Shown in pieces: positions 29,654-40,563 of a DNA stretch of 64,000 nucleotides (positions are counted from its first letter, which is position 1; every line of letters starts with the position of its first letter). Below the pieces are notes generated by a model. It ran no database searches. It saw nothing but the letters and a program-made list of their open reading frames with translations, and had not been told where the DNA came from. The position numbers and the translations under genes are program-made. Source of the stretch: Amycolatopsis umgeniensis (GTDB taxonomy: Bacteria > Actinomycetota > Actinomycetes > Mycobacteriales > Pseudonocardiaceae); NCBI RefSeq assembly GCF_014205155.1, contig NZ_JACHMX010000001.1:496001-560000 (forward strand), in the 5' to 3' direction.

Positions 29654-30334
29654 CTACGGCCGTTCGAGGAGGCCATTCTTCCGCGCATGCGCCACGGCTT
29701 CGAGTTTCGAATGGGTACCGGTCTTCACCAGGATCCGTTGCACGTGATTCCGCACGGTATTCCGCGCGAGCCGCAACTCTTCCGCGATCCGGTCGGTTCC
29801 CGCGCCGTCGGCGATCAGGCCGAGCACCTGTCGTTCCCGCACGGTCAGCACCGGTCCGAGCCTGCCGGAGCTCCCGGCCAGCATGGCCAGCGCCCCGCCG
29901 AGCAGTTCGGGGTCGATGATCACGTCGCCCGCAGCGACGGTGCGGATCGCCGTGACCAGCTCGTCGAGGAGACCCGATTTCAGCAGCAGCCCGGCTCCGC
30001 CGACCTCGAGGATCCTGGCGGCGATGGCGCTGTTCGCGTCACCGGTCAGCACGAGCACCCTGATCGACGGCGAAATCGCGCGGAACCTCGCGATCGCCTC
30101 GATCCCGTCGCCGTCCGGCAGGCGCCGGTCGAGCAGGACGATGTCGGGCAGATGCTCCTCCGCCGCGATCATCCCGTGCGCGAGGGACTCCACCGACGCC
30201 ACCAGGTGGATCTCCGGGAACTCCTCGAAAGCGGCGCCGAGTGCCTCGGCGACCATCTTGTGGTCCTCGACCAGGAGCACCCTGATCGGACCCGCGGCCG
30301 GGGGCAGGGGCAGCGGGGAGGTCGGATCAACCAT
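29654..30334 (-). CDS. NarL-family response regulator
   Basis: A 226-residue regulator. The receiver has EDHK acidic residues, the phospho-Asp in IVLLDRRLPDGDG and Lys in GLLLKSG. The LuxR-type helix-turn-helix is at the C-terminus (GTDRIAEELRLARNTVRNHVQRIL). ATG at 30334 follows GGAGAAGG. It is the partner of the PAS kinase immediately downstream. A GGGACCATTGTCC motif 30 bp upstream suggests it is itself in the DevR regulon. Confidence 0.85.
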   Translation of the reverse strand: MVDPTSPLPLPPAAGPIRVLLVEDHKMVAEALGAAFEEFPEIHLVASVESLAHGMIAAEEHLPDIVLLDRRLPDGDGIEAIARFRAISPSIRVLVLTGDANSAIAARILEVGGAGLLLKSGLLDELVTAIRTVAAGDVIIDPELLGGALAMLAGSSGRLGPVLTVRERQVLGLIADGAGTDRIAEELRLARNTVRNHVQRILVKTGTHSKLEAVAHARKNGLLERP

Positions 30335-30363
30335 GCACCTTCTCCGTCGATCGTGGTCTCGCC

Positions 30364-30376
30364 GGGACCATTGTCC
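30364..30376. promoter_or_regulatory. Candidate DevR-type box
   Basis: GGGACCATTGTCC lies 30 bp upstream of the NarL-type regulator start, and a close variant precedes the universal stress gene at 31341. Confidence 0.4.
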
Positions 30377-30414
30377 GGCAGATTCCAGGAAAGCAATCCT
30401 GCTCACGGCCGCAT

Positions 30415-31221
30415 TCACCCTCGTGCCGGTCCGCCGACCAGTGCGACCGGGCACCGCGCGCGGCCCAGCAGCGCCTGCGCCGTGCTCCCGAGCCCACCAC
30501 CGGACGAGCCGATCACGATCAGCCCCGCGTGCGGGACGACGCGGATGAGCGCGCGGGCCACGTTGCGGTCGCGGACGATCGCGAGCCGGAGGCCGACGCC
30601 GGGGTACTTGTCACGCCAGGCCGCCATCCGGTCCTCCAGCGCGCGTTCCTCCGCCGCTTCCACACTCGCCAGCTCGGCACCCGCTTCGAGAACGCCGTCG
30701 TGCCAGGCGTGGACGACGACCAGGTCGGTGTTCCGCGCCGAAGCGCCGTCGAGCGCGAAGGCCAGGGCCCGTTCACTGGCACCGGACGGATCGACCCCGA
30801 CGACCACTTCACCCCGACGGGGGGCGGTCAGCCCGCGGACGACGACCACCGGACACCCCGCGTGGCCTGCCACCTCCGCGGCGACCGCGCCGATCGGGGC
30901 TCCGCGCAGCGCGCCGAAACCGTGTGTTCCCAGCACCAGCAGCGACGCCGACCTCGACGCCGCGACCAGTTCGCCCGCGACCTCGCCGAGTTTCACCTCG
31001 TGTTCGGTGGGCACCGCCGGCTCGGCTTCCTTCGCGACACTCGCGGCGGTGAGGTTGTCCTGTGCCGCACCGCTCTCCCAGCGACGTCCGTCGATGTGAA
31101 GGAGCTTCAGGGTGCTGTCCCGCCTCGCCGCCTCCCCCGCCGCCCAGCGCACCGCCGCCCGCGAAGACTGCGAGGAGTCCACGCCGACGACCACGTCGGC
31201 ACGCCGCTGGATCCCGGTCAT
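30415..31221 (-). CDS. Tandem universal stress protein
   Basis: A 268-residue protein made of two UspA domains (about 8-130 and 138-265). Each has the start VVVGVDxS and an ATP-binding glycine motif near its end, LGTHGFGALRGAPIGAVA and IGSSGGGLGSTAQALLG. Tandem Usp proteins of this type are among the strongest DosR targets in mycobacteria. ATG at 31221 has GGGAGG 6 nt upstream. A GGACATTGTCCC box lies 120 bp upstream. Confidence 0.9.
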   Translation of the reverse strand: MTGIQRRADVVVGVDSSQSSRAAVRWAAGEAARRDSTLKLLHIDGRRWESGAAQDNLTAASVAKEAEPAVPTEHEVKLGEVAGELVAASRSASLLVLGTHGFGALRGAPIGAVAAEVAGHAGCPVVVVRGLTAPRRGEVVVGVDPSGASERALAFALDGASARNTDLVVVHAWHDGVLEAGAELASVEAAEERALEDRMAAWRDKYPGVGLRLAIVRDRNVARALIRVVPHAGLIVIGSSGGGLGSTAQALLGRARCPVALVGGPARG

Positions 31222-31340
31222 CACCGGCCTCCCGTCCCGCCGCCGTCACCGGCGGACGTCCGCCGACAGCCTGCCCGCCCGCGTGACGCGGGCACAGGGC
31301 ATGAAGTCCTTTTCCCAGAACGGGAGACGGGGATTCCGCC

Positions 31341-31352
31341 GGACATTGTCCC
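31341..31352. promoter_or_regulatory. Candidate DevR box for the Usp gene
   Basis: GGACATTGTCCC is a near-palindrome that reads GGGACAATGTCC on the Usp-coding strand, 120 bp upstream of its start. Confidence 0.4.
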
Positions 31353-31421
31353 ACCGTCGCCGACGGGCTCGGCCATTCGAGGCCAAGCCGTGACACGCCG
31401 TACCCGATCGGCGACTTAGTG

Positions 31422-31435
31422 GGGTCTTTGTGCCC
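31422..31435. promoter_or_regulatory. Candidate DevR box
   Basis: GGGTCTTTGTGCCC is almost the same as GGGCCTTCGTGCCC at 32368. It lies about 100 bp before the small gene at 31536. Confidence 0.45.
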
Positions 31436-31535
31436 TCGATGCCACTACCTTCGGCGGTGACCGGAGTGGCCCGCGATACCGCATGGTCGAGGGTGACAAA
31501 CTGCCGGATCGGCGAGGGGAAAGGGTGACCGGGAC

Positions 31536-31754
31536 GTGACCACGAGGATCTGCGAGACCCGCCGCCGTCCCGGCACGCACGCTGGCGCCCTCCGGATGCT
31601 GGTATCCGCCGAACTCGAGAAACCGCCGAGGGTCGCGGTGAAACCCGAGGCGCCGGCCAAGAACGATGCCACCCGCTACCACTTCCCGCGATGGAACCCG
31701 CGGGACCGGCGCGTCCAGCGGCTGCGCGGCTGGCTCAGCGGCGCGACCGGCTGA
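31536..31754 (+). CDS. Small basic hypothetical protein
   Basis: A 72-residue frame from GTG. I do not recognise it. It is rich in Arg, Lys and Pro, with YHFPRWNPRDRRVQRLRGWL at the C-terminus. Third codon positions are almost all G or C, as in the real genes around it, which supports coding. It lies downstream of a DevR-like box and is convergent with the PspAB-like gene. The start is uncertain because no clear ribosome binding site stands at the right distance. Confidence 0.5.
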   Translation: MTTRICETRRRPGTHAGALRMLVSAELEKPPRVAVKPEAPAKNDATRYHFPRWNPRDRRVQRLRGWLSGATG

Positions 31755-31768
31755 GACCGGGCGGCCCG

Positions 31769-32326
31769 TCAGACCGGGCGCCACCGGCCGATGTCGGCCT
31801 CCATCGGCACGATCCTGGTCAGCGACGAGCGGATCTTCAGTTCCGCTGCCCGGTCACGTCCTCGGGTGCCGCGTGGGGCGTACGGGTAGAACGCACCGCG
31901 CTCCCGGCGGTAGACCATCGTCAGCCTCGGATGACGCATGTCCCGCAGTTCGGCGAAGTCGACGGTCGTGTGCAGCAGCCAGGACGCGAAGCCCGCCTGC
32001 GCGAGCCTGTCGTTGACATCGACGAGGTCGTCGAGCAGCCAGCCCAGATCGCCGTTCTCCCGCCAGCAGCGCACGATCGTCCGTCCGTGCGCGTCGTGGG
32101 TGACCACGTTGCGGCGGGCGGAGTCCCCGGCGAGACCGGCGATGATCTCCGCTTCCGTCCCGTCACCCGGACGACCGTCGGGGATGAAGCAGACCGTCCC
32201 CGACCCGGTCGGTGCGAGCCCGTATCCGGACCTCAGCGTCACTACCGCCGACCTCAGCTCCAGCAACGGAAGCAGGCTCGGCCGTACCGAGCGGCTCTTC
32301 CCCAGAAGGCTTCCCAGCAGCGCCAT
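31769..32326 (-). CDS. pspAB: PspAB-like protein
   Basis: A 185-residue protein. The LLGSLLGKSRSVRPSLLPLL start, SAVVTLRSGYGLAPTGSGTVCF, and the later YRRERGAFYPYAP with AELKIRSSL match the actinobacterial protein named PspAB, found beside htpX and psp genes and linked to the envelope stress response. Here neither pspA nor htpX is adjacent. ATG at 32326 matches the family start; ATG at 32338 is an alternative. Two DevR-type boxes stand upstream. Confidence 0.75.
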   Translation of the reverse strand: MALLGSLLGKSRSVRPSLLPLLELRSAVVTLRSGYGLAPTGSGTVCFIPDGRPGDGTEAEIIAGLAGDSARRNVVTHDAHGRTIVRCWRENGDLGWLLDDLVDVNDRLAQAGFASWLLHTTVDFAELRDMRHPRLTMVYRRERGAFYPYAPRGTRGRDRAAELKIRSSLTRIVPMEADIGRWRPV

Positions 32327-32367
32327 GACCTCACGCATCCTCTCTTAGGCGTGAAGCCTTTCCCATC

Positions 32368-32381
32368 GGGCCTTCGTGCCC
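32368..32381. promoter_or_regulatory. Candidate DevR box for the PspAB-like gene
   Basis: GGGCCTTCGTGCCC lies 42 bp upstream of the PspAB-like start, 40 bp from a second box. Confidence 0.5.
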
Positions 32382-32407
32382 AAGGGCCGCACGGTCGCGC
32401 GTTCACC

Positions 32408-32420
32408 GGGACAAGTCCCC
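32408..32420. promoter_or_regulatory. Candidate DevR box
   Basis: GGGACAAGTCCCC, flanked by CC and GG, is a near-perfect palindrome. It is the distal member of the pair upstream of the PspAB-like gene. Confidence 0.5.
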
Positions 32421-32474
32421 GGTTCAGGTGACCAACGGCCCTACCGGCGACTTCCGGTCGATTTTCGGTAGTTG

Positions 32475-33218
32475 TCACCGGCCTCGCGGCCGAAGAAGTT
32501 TCTCGCTGTCCACCGTACCGTCCACGACAGCGTGCGCGACGTCCGACAGCTTGCTGTTCGAACTGCGGGCGAAGGAGCGCATCCGCTGAAACGCCGTGCT
32601 GACTCCGATACCGGCACGCTCGGCGAGCACGCCCTTCGCCTGCTCGATGATGACCCGGCTGTCGAGCGCCGACTGCAACTGTGCCGAAAGCGTCCGGTAG
32701 TGGCGCACTTCCCGTTGCTGGCGAAGGCAAAGGGTCGCGACATCGGCCAGCGCCTGACCCAGCCGTCGGTCTTCGGCACTCAAGACCGCGGTTTCGACAC
32801 TGAGGAACGTGACCGCACCGACGGTTTCCTCCATCGTGCGCAACGGAAGTGCGGAAACCGCGGCATAGCCCAGATCCGTCATCCTGGCGACGTAATCGGG
32901 CCAGCGCGCGACCTCGGCGGAGAGGTCCTTGACCGCGACGTCGTTGCCGGTTTCGAAAGACTCACGCGCGGGCCCTTTCTCGCCCGCCGCGGAGTATCGC
33001 TCGAGTTTCAGACCGGGCAGGAAGACTTCCATCGAGTCGATCGGCAGCAACCGCACACATTCGCTGGACAGCGTGTCCACGATCCGATCCGGACCGAGAT
33101 CCTCCGTGACACTCGCTGTCAGACCCGTGAATGCCGCGCAGACCGCGGACTCCCTGTCCACCCCTGCGACGATCCCCTCGCGCCAGATATTCACTAGAGC
33201 GATTTTGGCCCGCACCAT
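32475..33218 (-). CDS. GAF-ANTAR regulator
   Basis: A 247-residue protein. Residues 20-165 form a GAF sensor domain, and the C-terminal 60 residues an ANTAR RNA-binding domain (LQSALDSRVIIEQAKGVLAERAGIGVSTAFQRMRSFAR). Proteins of this type are antiterminators in actinobacteria, often responding to stress. The ANTAR part is close to that of the stand-alone protein at 23209. ATG at 33218 lacks a good ribosome binding site; GTG at 33195 is an alternative. Confidence 0.82.
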   Translation of the reverse strand: MVRAKIALVNIWREGIVAGVDRESAVCAAFTGLTASVTEDLGPDRIVDTLSSECVRLLPIDSMEVFLPGLKLERYSAAGEKGPARESFETGNDVAVKDLSAEVARWPDYVARMTDLGYAAVSALPLRTMEETVGAVTFLSVETAVLSAEDRRLGQALADVATLCLRQQREVRHYRTLSAQLQSALDSRVIIEQAKGVLAERAGIGVSTAFQRMRSFARSSNSKLSDVAHAVVDGTVDSEKLLRPRGR

Positions 33219-33312
33219 GGCACCCGGCAACGCCCAGATGGAGGATCCTGCACGAGGACGTCTCGGATTACGGCGACCGGGTGATGCCGCCGAGCCGCCG
33301 TCCGCGAGGTTC

Positions 33313-34173
33313 TTATTGCTTCCGCAGGGAAATCGGCGGAACGGTATTCGCCCGCAGTGCATCTTCGTCCAGAGTGGACTCTCCGATTCCCGCCTTGCCG
33401 ATCTTCTCCGCGACGAAGGCGACCGGATCGATCAGCACATCGGCCCTGCCACTGAGGAAAGCCCACTCGTGCTCGTCCGAGCCGTAGTAAAGAGCGGTCC
33501 CGAACGACTCGGTGAACCGGCGCCACGACGTGATCAGCGTCTGGTTACGCCACAGTGTGGGGCAGCCCCCTTGACAGCCGACCACCCCGCCCTCAGCCAG
33601 CAGAGCCGCGCACCGGGCCAGGAAATCGTTACCGTACAACCGGTTGTGCTGTGCCTCCGGATCGTCGTTCTCGTCCGGCAGGTCGATCACGACCACGTCG
33701 TAGGAATCCCCGCGCTCCCGCGCTTCGGCGAGGAACTCCCAGCCGTCGCGATAGTGGACACGGATCTTTCCTTCCCCTTTTTCCGCAAGGGCGAGATCTT
33801 CGAGCGTGTAGCCGTAGGGAAGGTATTCGGCGCAGACCCGGACAGCCTCGGCGTCGATGTCGACGTGGTCGACCACCTCGGCCCCGGCGGCGACAGCGAG
33901 TTCGGAAGCGACCCCTTCGCTGGAGCCGATGATCAGCACGCGCTCAACACGGTCCGCGAGCAGCAGCGACGGGATCATCAACGCCTCGTGGTAGACGAGC
34001 TGGCTCAGCTCCGTGCTCTGCCGCTCGTCGTCGCAGAACAGGGAGATCCCCTGCGCCGTCCGTCCGATGAGGACGTTCTGGAACGCGGTACGGCCCTCGA
34101 ACAGGACCTCCTCCACGTCCCAGTTCCGGGTGAGCCCCGCGCCCATCGGCTCGACGATCACTCGTTGCGCCAT
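33313..34173 (-). CDS. speE: Spermidine synthase-like aminopropyltransferase
   Basis: A 286-residue protein with the spermidine-synthase fold: LVYHEALMIPSLLLADRVERVLIIGSSEGVASELA (substrate loop and AdoMet motif), VDIDAEAV, and the catalytic YDVVVIDLPDE region. It would transfer aminopropyl groups from decarboxylated AdoMet to putrescine. Its ATG shares one base with the stop codon of the AdoMet decarboxylase gene, so they are translated together. It completes a three-gene polyamine pathway. Confidence 0.85.
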   Translation of the reverse strand: MAQRVIVEPMGAGLTRNWDVEEVLFEGRTAFQNVLIGRTAQGISLFCDDERQSTELSQLVYHEALMIPSLLLADRVERVLIIGSSEGVASELAVAAGAEVVDHVDIDAEAVRVCAEYLPYGYTLEDLALAEKGEGKIRVHYRDGWEFLAEARERGDSYDVVVIDLPDENDDPEAQHNRLYGNDFLARCAALLAEGGVVGCQGGCPTLWRNQTLITSWRRFTESFGTALYYGSDEHEWAFLSGRADVLIDPVAFVAEKIGKAGIGESTLDEDALRANTVPPISLRKQ

Positions 34174-34544
34174 CAGTTCTCTCCTCGTTCCACAGTGGAC
34201 ATCCGGACGGTGCCGGCGCCCAGCATCTTCGCCAGCAACGCGACGGCACGCTCCGGATCCGCCCGGTCGCCGCAGGTGAACACGTCCACGAAAACCGACC
34301 CGATCTCCGGATAGGTGTGCACGGACGCATGCGATTCGGCCAGCAGCGCGAGTACGGTGACCCCTTGCGGGGCGAAAGAATGCGAAACGACCTCGCAGAC
34401 CGTCGCCCCCGCCTCGGTCACCGCTTCGGCGAGGGTCTTCTTCAGGAGCACGGCGTCGTCGAGCAGCGACGGCTCGATGCCCTCGAACTCCGCGAGGACG
34501 TGACGGCCGGCGAACCGGCCGACGAGTGACTCTTCACCAGGCAT
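34173..34544 (-). CDS. speD: S-adenosylmethionine decarboxylase
   Basis: A 123-residue prokaryotic class 1B enzyme. The pyruvoyl-forming serine is Ser71 in AESHASVHTYPE; the acid His76 and Cys91 (FTCGD) are at the distances seen in Thermotoga maritima (Ser63, His68, Cys83). Self-cleavage before Ser71 makes the active enzyme, which supplies the aminopropyl donor. GGGGAGG precedes the ATG. The gene overlaps the upstream ornithine decarboxylase by 11 bp. Confidence 0.9.
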   Translation of the reverse strand: MPGEESLVGRFAGRHVLAEFEGIEPSLLDDAVLLKKTLAEAVTEAGATVCEVVSHSFAPQGVTVLALLAESHASVHTYPEIGSVFVDVFTCGDRADPERAVALLAKMLGAGTVRMSTVERGEN

Positions 34545-35676
34545 CGGCGAACCTCCCCACACAATAGGTGCGCAACGGCTCGATCCCGTTGAAGGCGACG
34601 GACGAATAGCTGGCGGTATAGGCACCCGTGCCCGGGATGTCCAGCCGGTCACCCGCCTTCAACGACCTCGGCAGCGCGCACGGCGTCCGCTGGTACAGCA
34701 CGTCGTCACCATCGCAGGTCGGTCCCGCGAGGACCACCGGCCCTTCCGGACCCTTAACGCCGACGGCCTCCAGCCGATACGCGACGGCTTCGTTCTCACA
34801 CTCCGCCATTCCGTTGTACCTGCCGACGTCGAGGTACACCCAGCGGCGTTCGTCGGCGGCGGCGCGGGTGGTCACCAGGACGACTTCGGTCCTGATGAGA
34901 CCGGCGTCCGCGACGATCACGCGGCCCGGCTCGAGCATCAGTTCCGGTCCGGGCAGATGCGCCGCGAGGGCGTCGTGGATCACCGCCGCGTAGTCCGGGA
35001 GAGACGGCACGGGTTCCCGGTGCTCGGTGGCGAACCCGCCGCCGATGTTGAGCCGCTCCAGGCGGACACCGGCTTCGGCGGCGACCTTGGCCGCCGTCGC
35101 GATCCCGATCTCCCAAGCGGTCGGATCCGGTTGCTGAGAGCCGACGTGGAACGCGATTCCCGGGCGCAGCCCCGCTTCCATTACTTGACGGAGCAAAGTG
35201 GCGGCCACCGCGGGCTCGCAGCCGAATTTGTGCCCGAACGGCGTGACCGAGTCCGGACCGCCGGTCAGCAGCCGGACCGAAACCAGCGAGCCGGGCGCGT
35301 GCTCGGCCAGATTCGCCAGATCACCGGAGGAATCCGTGGTGAATTCACGGACTCCGCGCGCGTACGCGAAAGCGATGTCCGCCGGTTTCTTGATCGTGTT
35401 GCCGTAGGCCAGTTCCGTCGCCCGCGCGCCCCGGGACAGGCACAACCCGATCTCCGCCGTACCCGCCACGTCGAACCCCGCCCCGGTCGACAGCACCGCG
35501 TCGAGCACCTCGGGAACGGGGTTGGCCTTGACCGCGTACCGGATCAGCGCGCCCGGGAACGCCGCCGAGACCGCGGCCGCACGCTCCGCGACCAGGTCGG
35601 TGTCCACGACCAGGCACGGTGTCGGCGGCTCACGATCCGACAGGAAGGCGCGGATCCGGTTCAGGCTTGCGGTCAC
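34534..35676 (-). CDS. Ornithine/lysine decarboxylase, PLP fold III
   Basis: A 380-residue enzyme of the alanine-racemase-like decarboxylase family. The PLP lysine is Lys50 in YAVKANP; the HVGSQ, NIGGGF and EPGR phosphate and substrate motifs follow, and the active-site Cys lies in GPTCDGDDVLY. The CDGDD signature is that of ornithine decarboxylase. It starts at GTG, possibly on a leaderless mRNA. Being first in an operon with speD and speE, it should make putrescine. Confidence 0.87.
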   Translation of the reverse strand: MTASLNRIRAFLSDREPPTPCLVVDTDLVAERAAAVSAAFPGALIRYAVKANPVPEVLDAVLSTGAGFDVAGTAEIGLCLSRGARATELAYGNTIKKPADIAFAYARGVREFTTDSSGDLANLAEHAPGSLVSVRLLTGGPDSVTPFGHKFGCEPAVAATLLRQVMEAGLRPGIAFHVGSQQPDPTAWEIGIATAAKVAAEAGVRLERLNIGGGFATEHREPVPSLPDYAAVIHDALAAHLPGPELMLEPGRVIVADAGLIRTEVVLVTTRAAADERRWVYLDVGRYNGMAECENEAVAYRLEAVGVKGPEGPVVLAGPTCDGDDVLYQRTPCALPRSLKAGDRLDIPGTGAYTASYSSVAFNGIEPLRTYCVGRFADAW

Positions 35677-35721
35677 GAGCCCCAGGGTGTCAAAGGCCGA
35701 TCATCGGGGCGGAACCCGGGG

Positions 35722-35910
35722 TCACGCCCGGGCGTCGTCCGAGGCCTGTGTGGGCAGTTCCACCCCGTGCTCGGCGGCCAGTCGCTCCAGATTGGCCAGA
35801 TCGGCGCCGACGGCGGAGGCACGGTCCTCATCCGAGTCCCGCCTGGCGATCCGGACGTCCTCCCTCGCCTGCCGTACCCGGTCCCGCAGATTCACCGCGA
35901 ACTCGCTCAT
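35722..35910 (-). CDS. Small charged hypothetical protein
   Basis: A 62-residue protein, mostly helical and rich in Arg, Asp and Glu (LRDRVRQAREDVRIARRDSDEDRA). A GGGGGTG ribosome binding site stands before the ATG, and third positions are GC-rich. It lies 45 bp upstream of the polyamine operon on the same strand. I do not recognise a function. Confidence 0.6.
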   Translation of the reverse strand: MSEFAVNLRDRVRQAREDVRIARRDSDEDRASAVGADLANLERLAAEHGVELPTQASDDARA

Positions 35911-36048
35911 CGTGCACCCCCGATCTCCCGCATCTTGTCTGCTTTCACCCTAGGACCCCTCGAATCGGTCACCGACGTGATCTGTGTCATCACGGGTTCG
36001 TTCGTGTCGGAGTGAAGCAGTATGACGGCAGGACCCGGGTTTCGCAGA

Positions 36049-37233
36049 TCAGCGGCGGACGACTTTTTCAACCGGCTCCGGCACGGCCGCCCGGCGGCCG
36101 ATCACCGCGAGCGGGACGAGGGCGCACAGACCGCCCGCGATGGCGACCAGAACGTATCCACCCAGGCCGAACAGATGCCCGGCGAGGAGGCTCGCCGCCG
36201 CCGAGGTCCCCCAGACGAAGGCGTCGACCGTGCCCTGCGCCCTCGCTCGCTGGGCGGGCGGCAACTCGCGGCTGAGCATGCCGCTGCCGCCGACGAACAC
36301 CAGGTTCCAGCCGTAGCCCAGCAGGAACATCGCGACCGGGATGCCCAGATGAGGCGAATCGGGCGCGCCGATCGCGGTGACCGCCGCGACGGCGAGTGTG
36401 CCGATCCCGCCGAAGATGGCCGTGCGGCCGCCCCAGCGGTCGGTGATCCAGCCGGACAACGGTGCCAGCGCGAACATCCCGATCAGATGCGCGCTCAGCA
36501 CCCAGCCGACGACGTCGAGTCCCTGACCGTGCTGGTGCAACTGGACCGGGGTCATCGTCATCACCGCCACCATGGCCACCTGGGCGCCGACCATCGCCAC
36601 GAGCGGCCCGAGGATCACCGGGTTCCGCACGGACATCCGCTCCCGCCGCGGCACACCCTCCACCGGGGCGGCGAGCCCACGCGGCAGCGAGGCGACGGCG
36701 GCCACCGCGACGGCCACGACGAGTGCGCCCGCCAGGATCGGACCGGACAGGGCGGGCAGTTCGGCCGCCTCCGCCCGCGCCGCGGCGGGCGCGATCAAGG
36801 CGGGCCCCGCGACCGCGCCGACGGTCCCCGCCCAGACCATTGTGGACAGTGCGAAACCCTTGCGGTGCTCGGGCGACAGGTCGGCGGCCGTGTACCGCGA
36901 AAGCTGCGCCCCGCTGTTGCCGAAGCCGATCAAGGGCATACCCGCCACCAGCGCGAGCACGGACCCGCCGAGGACCCCCGCGAACGAGATCAGCGCGCCC
37001 GCCACAGCGGCGCCGTACATCAATACCAGGACGAACCGCCTGCCGTAGCGGGCGGCCAGCGCTCCCGACGACAGCGAACCCGCGGCGGAACCGAGTACCA
37101 GCACGGCGTTCGGCAGCCCGCTCCACGCGGCACCGGCGTGCTCGACCACGATCAAGGCCGCCGTGGTGGACAGGCCGACGACCGCGGTGCTGAGGCAGGC
37201 GACGCCCATGAAGAGCGCGAACATCGGTTTCAT
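36049..37233 (-). CDS. MFS transporter
   Basis: A 394-residue twelve-helix transporter. The TM2-3 loop GALAARYGRRFVLVL and a second-half equivalent GWITDRWGGRTAIFGG are MFS signatures. It resembles amino-acid or drug efflux carriers such as the CynX/YbfB-type groups, but the substrate cannot be read. It is divergent from an AsnC-family regulator 93 bp away, which suggests export or import of an amino acid or amine under that control. Confidence 0.82.
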   Translation of the reverse strand: MKPMFALFMGVACLSTAVVGLSTTAALIVVEHAGAAWSGLPNAVLVLGSAAGSLSSGALAARYGRRFVLVLMYGAAVAGALISFAGVLGGSVLALVAGMPLIGFGNSGAQLSRYTAADLSPEHRKGFALSTMVWAGTVGAVAGPALIAPAAARAEAAELPALSGPILAGALVVAVAVAAVASLPRGLAAPVEGVPRRERMSVRNPVILGPLVAMVGAQVAMVAVMTMTPVQLHQHGQGLDVVGWVLSAHLIGMFALAPLSGWITDRWGGRTAIFGGIGTLAVAAVTAIGAPDSPHLGIPVAMFLLGYGWNLVFVGGSGMLSRELPPAQRARAQGTVDAFVWGTSAAASLLAGHLFGLGGYVLVAIAGGLCALVPLAVIGRRAAVPEPVEKVVRR

Positions 37234-37326
37234 GATTCAAACCTAGGGATTCCGGAGGCTCCGGCGAATAGGCTGACGAAGGCCTCGCGGGGGTGCGAGG
37301 CGCATCATGAAAGGAATCCGGGCGCG

Positions 37327-37830
37327 ATGACCTTACGATCGGAAAGAGCGCTGGACGACCTCGACTGGCGGCTCGTCGAAACGCTCCAGAGCGACGGGCG
37401 GCTCTCGTTCAAGGAACTGGGCCGCCGTGTCAACCTCTCCGCACCCGCCGTCGCCGAACGGGTCCGGCGGCTGGAGGAGGCCGGCGTCATCACCGGGTAT
37501 CGCGCCCAGGTCGACGCGCGCCGCGCCGGGTACGACCTGCAGGCGTTCGTCGAGATGCGCTGCTCGCTCGGCAGCTGCCTGCTGCGCACCAGCAAGTCGG
37601 AGGACTACCCCGAGGTGGTCGAACTGCACCGCCTCAGCGGCGACCGCTGCACCATGCTGAAGGTGCGGGCGGTGTCGCTCGAACATCTCGAGGGCCTCTT
37701 CGAACGGCTGGGCAAACACGGCGAGATCAGATCGTCGGTGGTGCTGTCGACGCAGTACGAGGGCAGGCCGGTCGGCCCGCCGGTCGAGGACTTCCTCAAG
37801 GCGACCAGGAGCGAGGGCTGGAGCGTCTGA
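37327..37830 (+). CDS. Lrp/AsnC-family regulator
   Basis: A 167-residue regulator. The N-terminal helix-turn-helix (LDWRLVETLQSDGRLSFKELGRRVNLSAPAVAERVRRLEEAG) is followed by an AsnC ligand-binding domain with the HRLSGDRCTMLKV segment. Ligands are usually amino acids. It is divergent from the MFS gene, the likely target. An AAGGA stands a little far (about 11 nt) from the ATG. Confidence 0.87.
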   Translation: MTLRSERALDDLDWRLVETLQSDGRLSFKELGRRVNLSAPAVAERVRRLEEAGVITGYRAQVDARRAGYDLQAFVEMRCSLGSCLLRTSKSEDYPEVVELHRLSGDRCTMLKVRAVSLEHLEGLFERLGKHGEIRSSVVLSTQYEGRPVGPPVEDFLKATRSEGWSV

Positions 37831-37981
37831 CCACCGGTCAGGAATCGAGAAGCGAGCGCCTGCGCACTCACCTAGCGTGATCACCGAACGTTTGAAGAGG
37901 ACGAACGGCTCGAAACTGGTTAGATCGAGCCCGGTGAGGCTGACGGACCGTACACGCGGCCCACATGAGGATGGAGACACG

Positions 37982-40366
<2,385 letters not shown>

Positions 40367-40377
40367 CCACCACACCC

Positions 40378-40409
40378 GCATTTAGTCCTCTAGATGCGGT
40401 GAGTCACTG
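40378..40409. repeat. 32-bp direct repeat, left copy
   Basis: GCATTTAGTCCTCTAGATGC followed by GGTGAGTCACTG is found again, identical, at 40532-40563. The two flank the second 53-bp double-hairpin element. Confidence 0.85.
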
Positions 40410-40453
40410 ACCGGGGTCTGGTGAGGCGTCGGTCGCGGATGACCTGAGGCGGG

Positions 40454-40506
40454 GTTGCGAAAGCCACTTTCGCAACGTTGAAGGTTGCGAAAGTGGCTTT
40501 CGCAAC
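40454..40506. repeat. 53-bp double-hairpin element, copy 2
   Basis: The same two perfect 23-bp hairpins as at 14980, here with a GTTGAAG spacer. It lies between convergent genes and between two 32-bp direct repeats. Confidence 0.85.
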
Positions 40507-40531
40507 ATCAGCCAACCCCACCACAACACCG

Positions 40532-40563
40532 GCATTTAGTCCTCTAGATGCGGTGAGTCACTG
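40532..40563. repeat. 32-bp direct repeat, right copy
   Basis: Identical to 40378-40409. Its last bases cover the stop codon of the LigD-polymerase-like gene, so the repeat includes coding sequence. Confidence 0.85.

Larger units (their letters stand above)
31222..31535. promoter_or_regulatory. Promoter region with two DevR-like boxes
   Basis: 314 bp between the Usp gene and a small divergent gene. It holds candidate boxes at 31341 and 31422 and no other gene that I can support. Confidence 0.45.
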
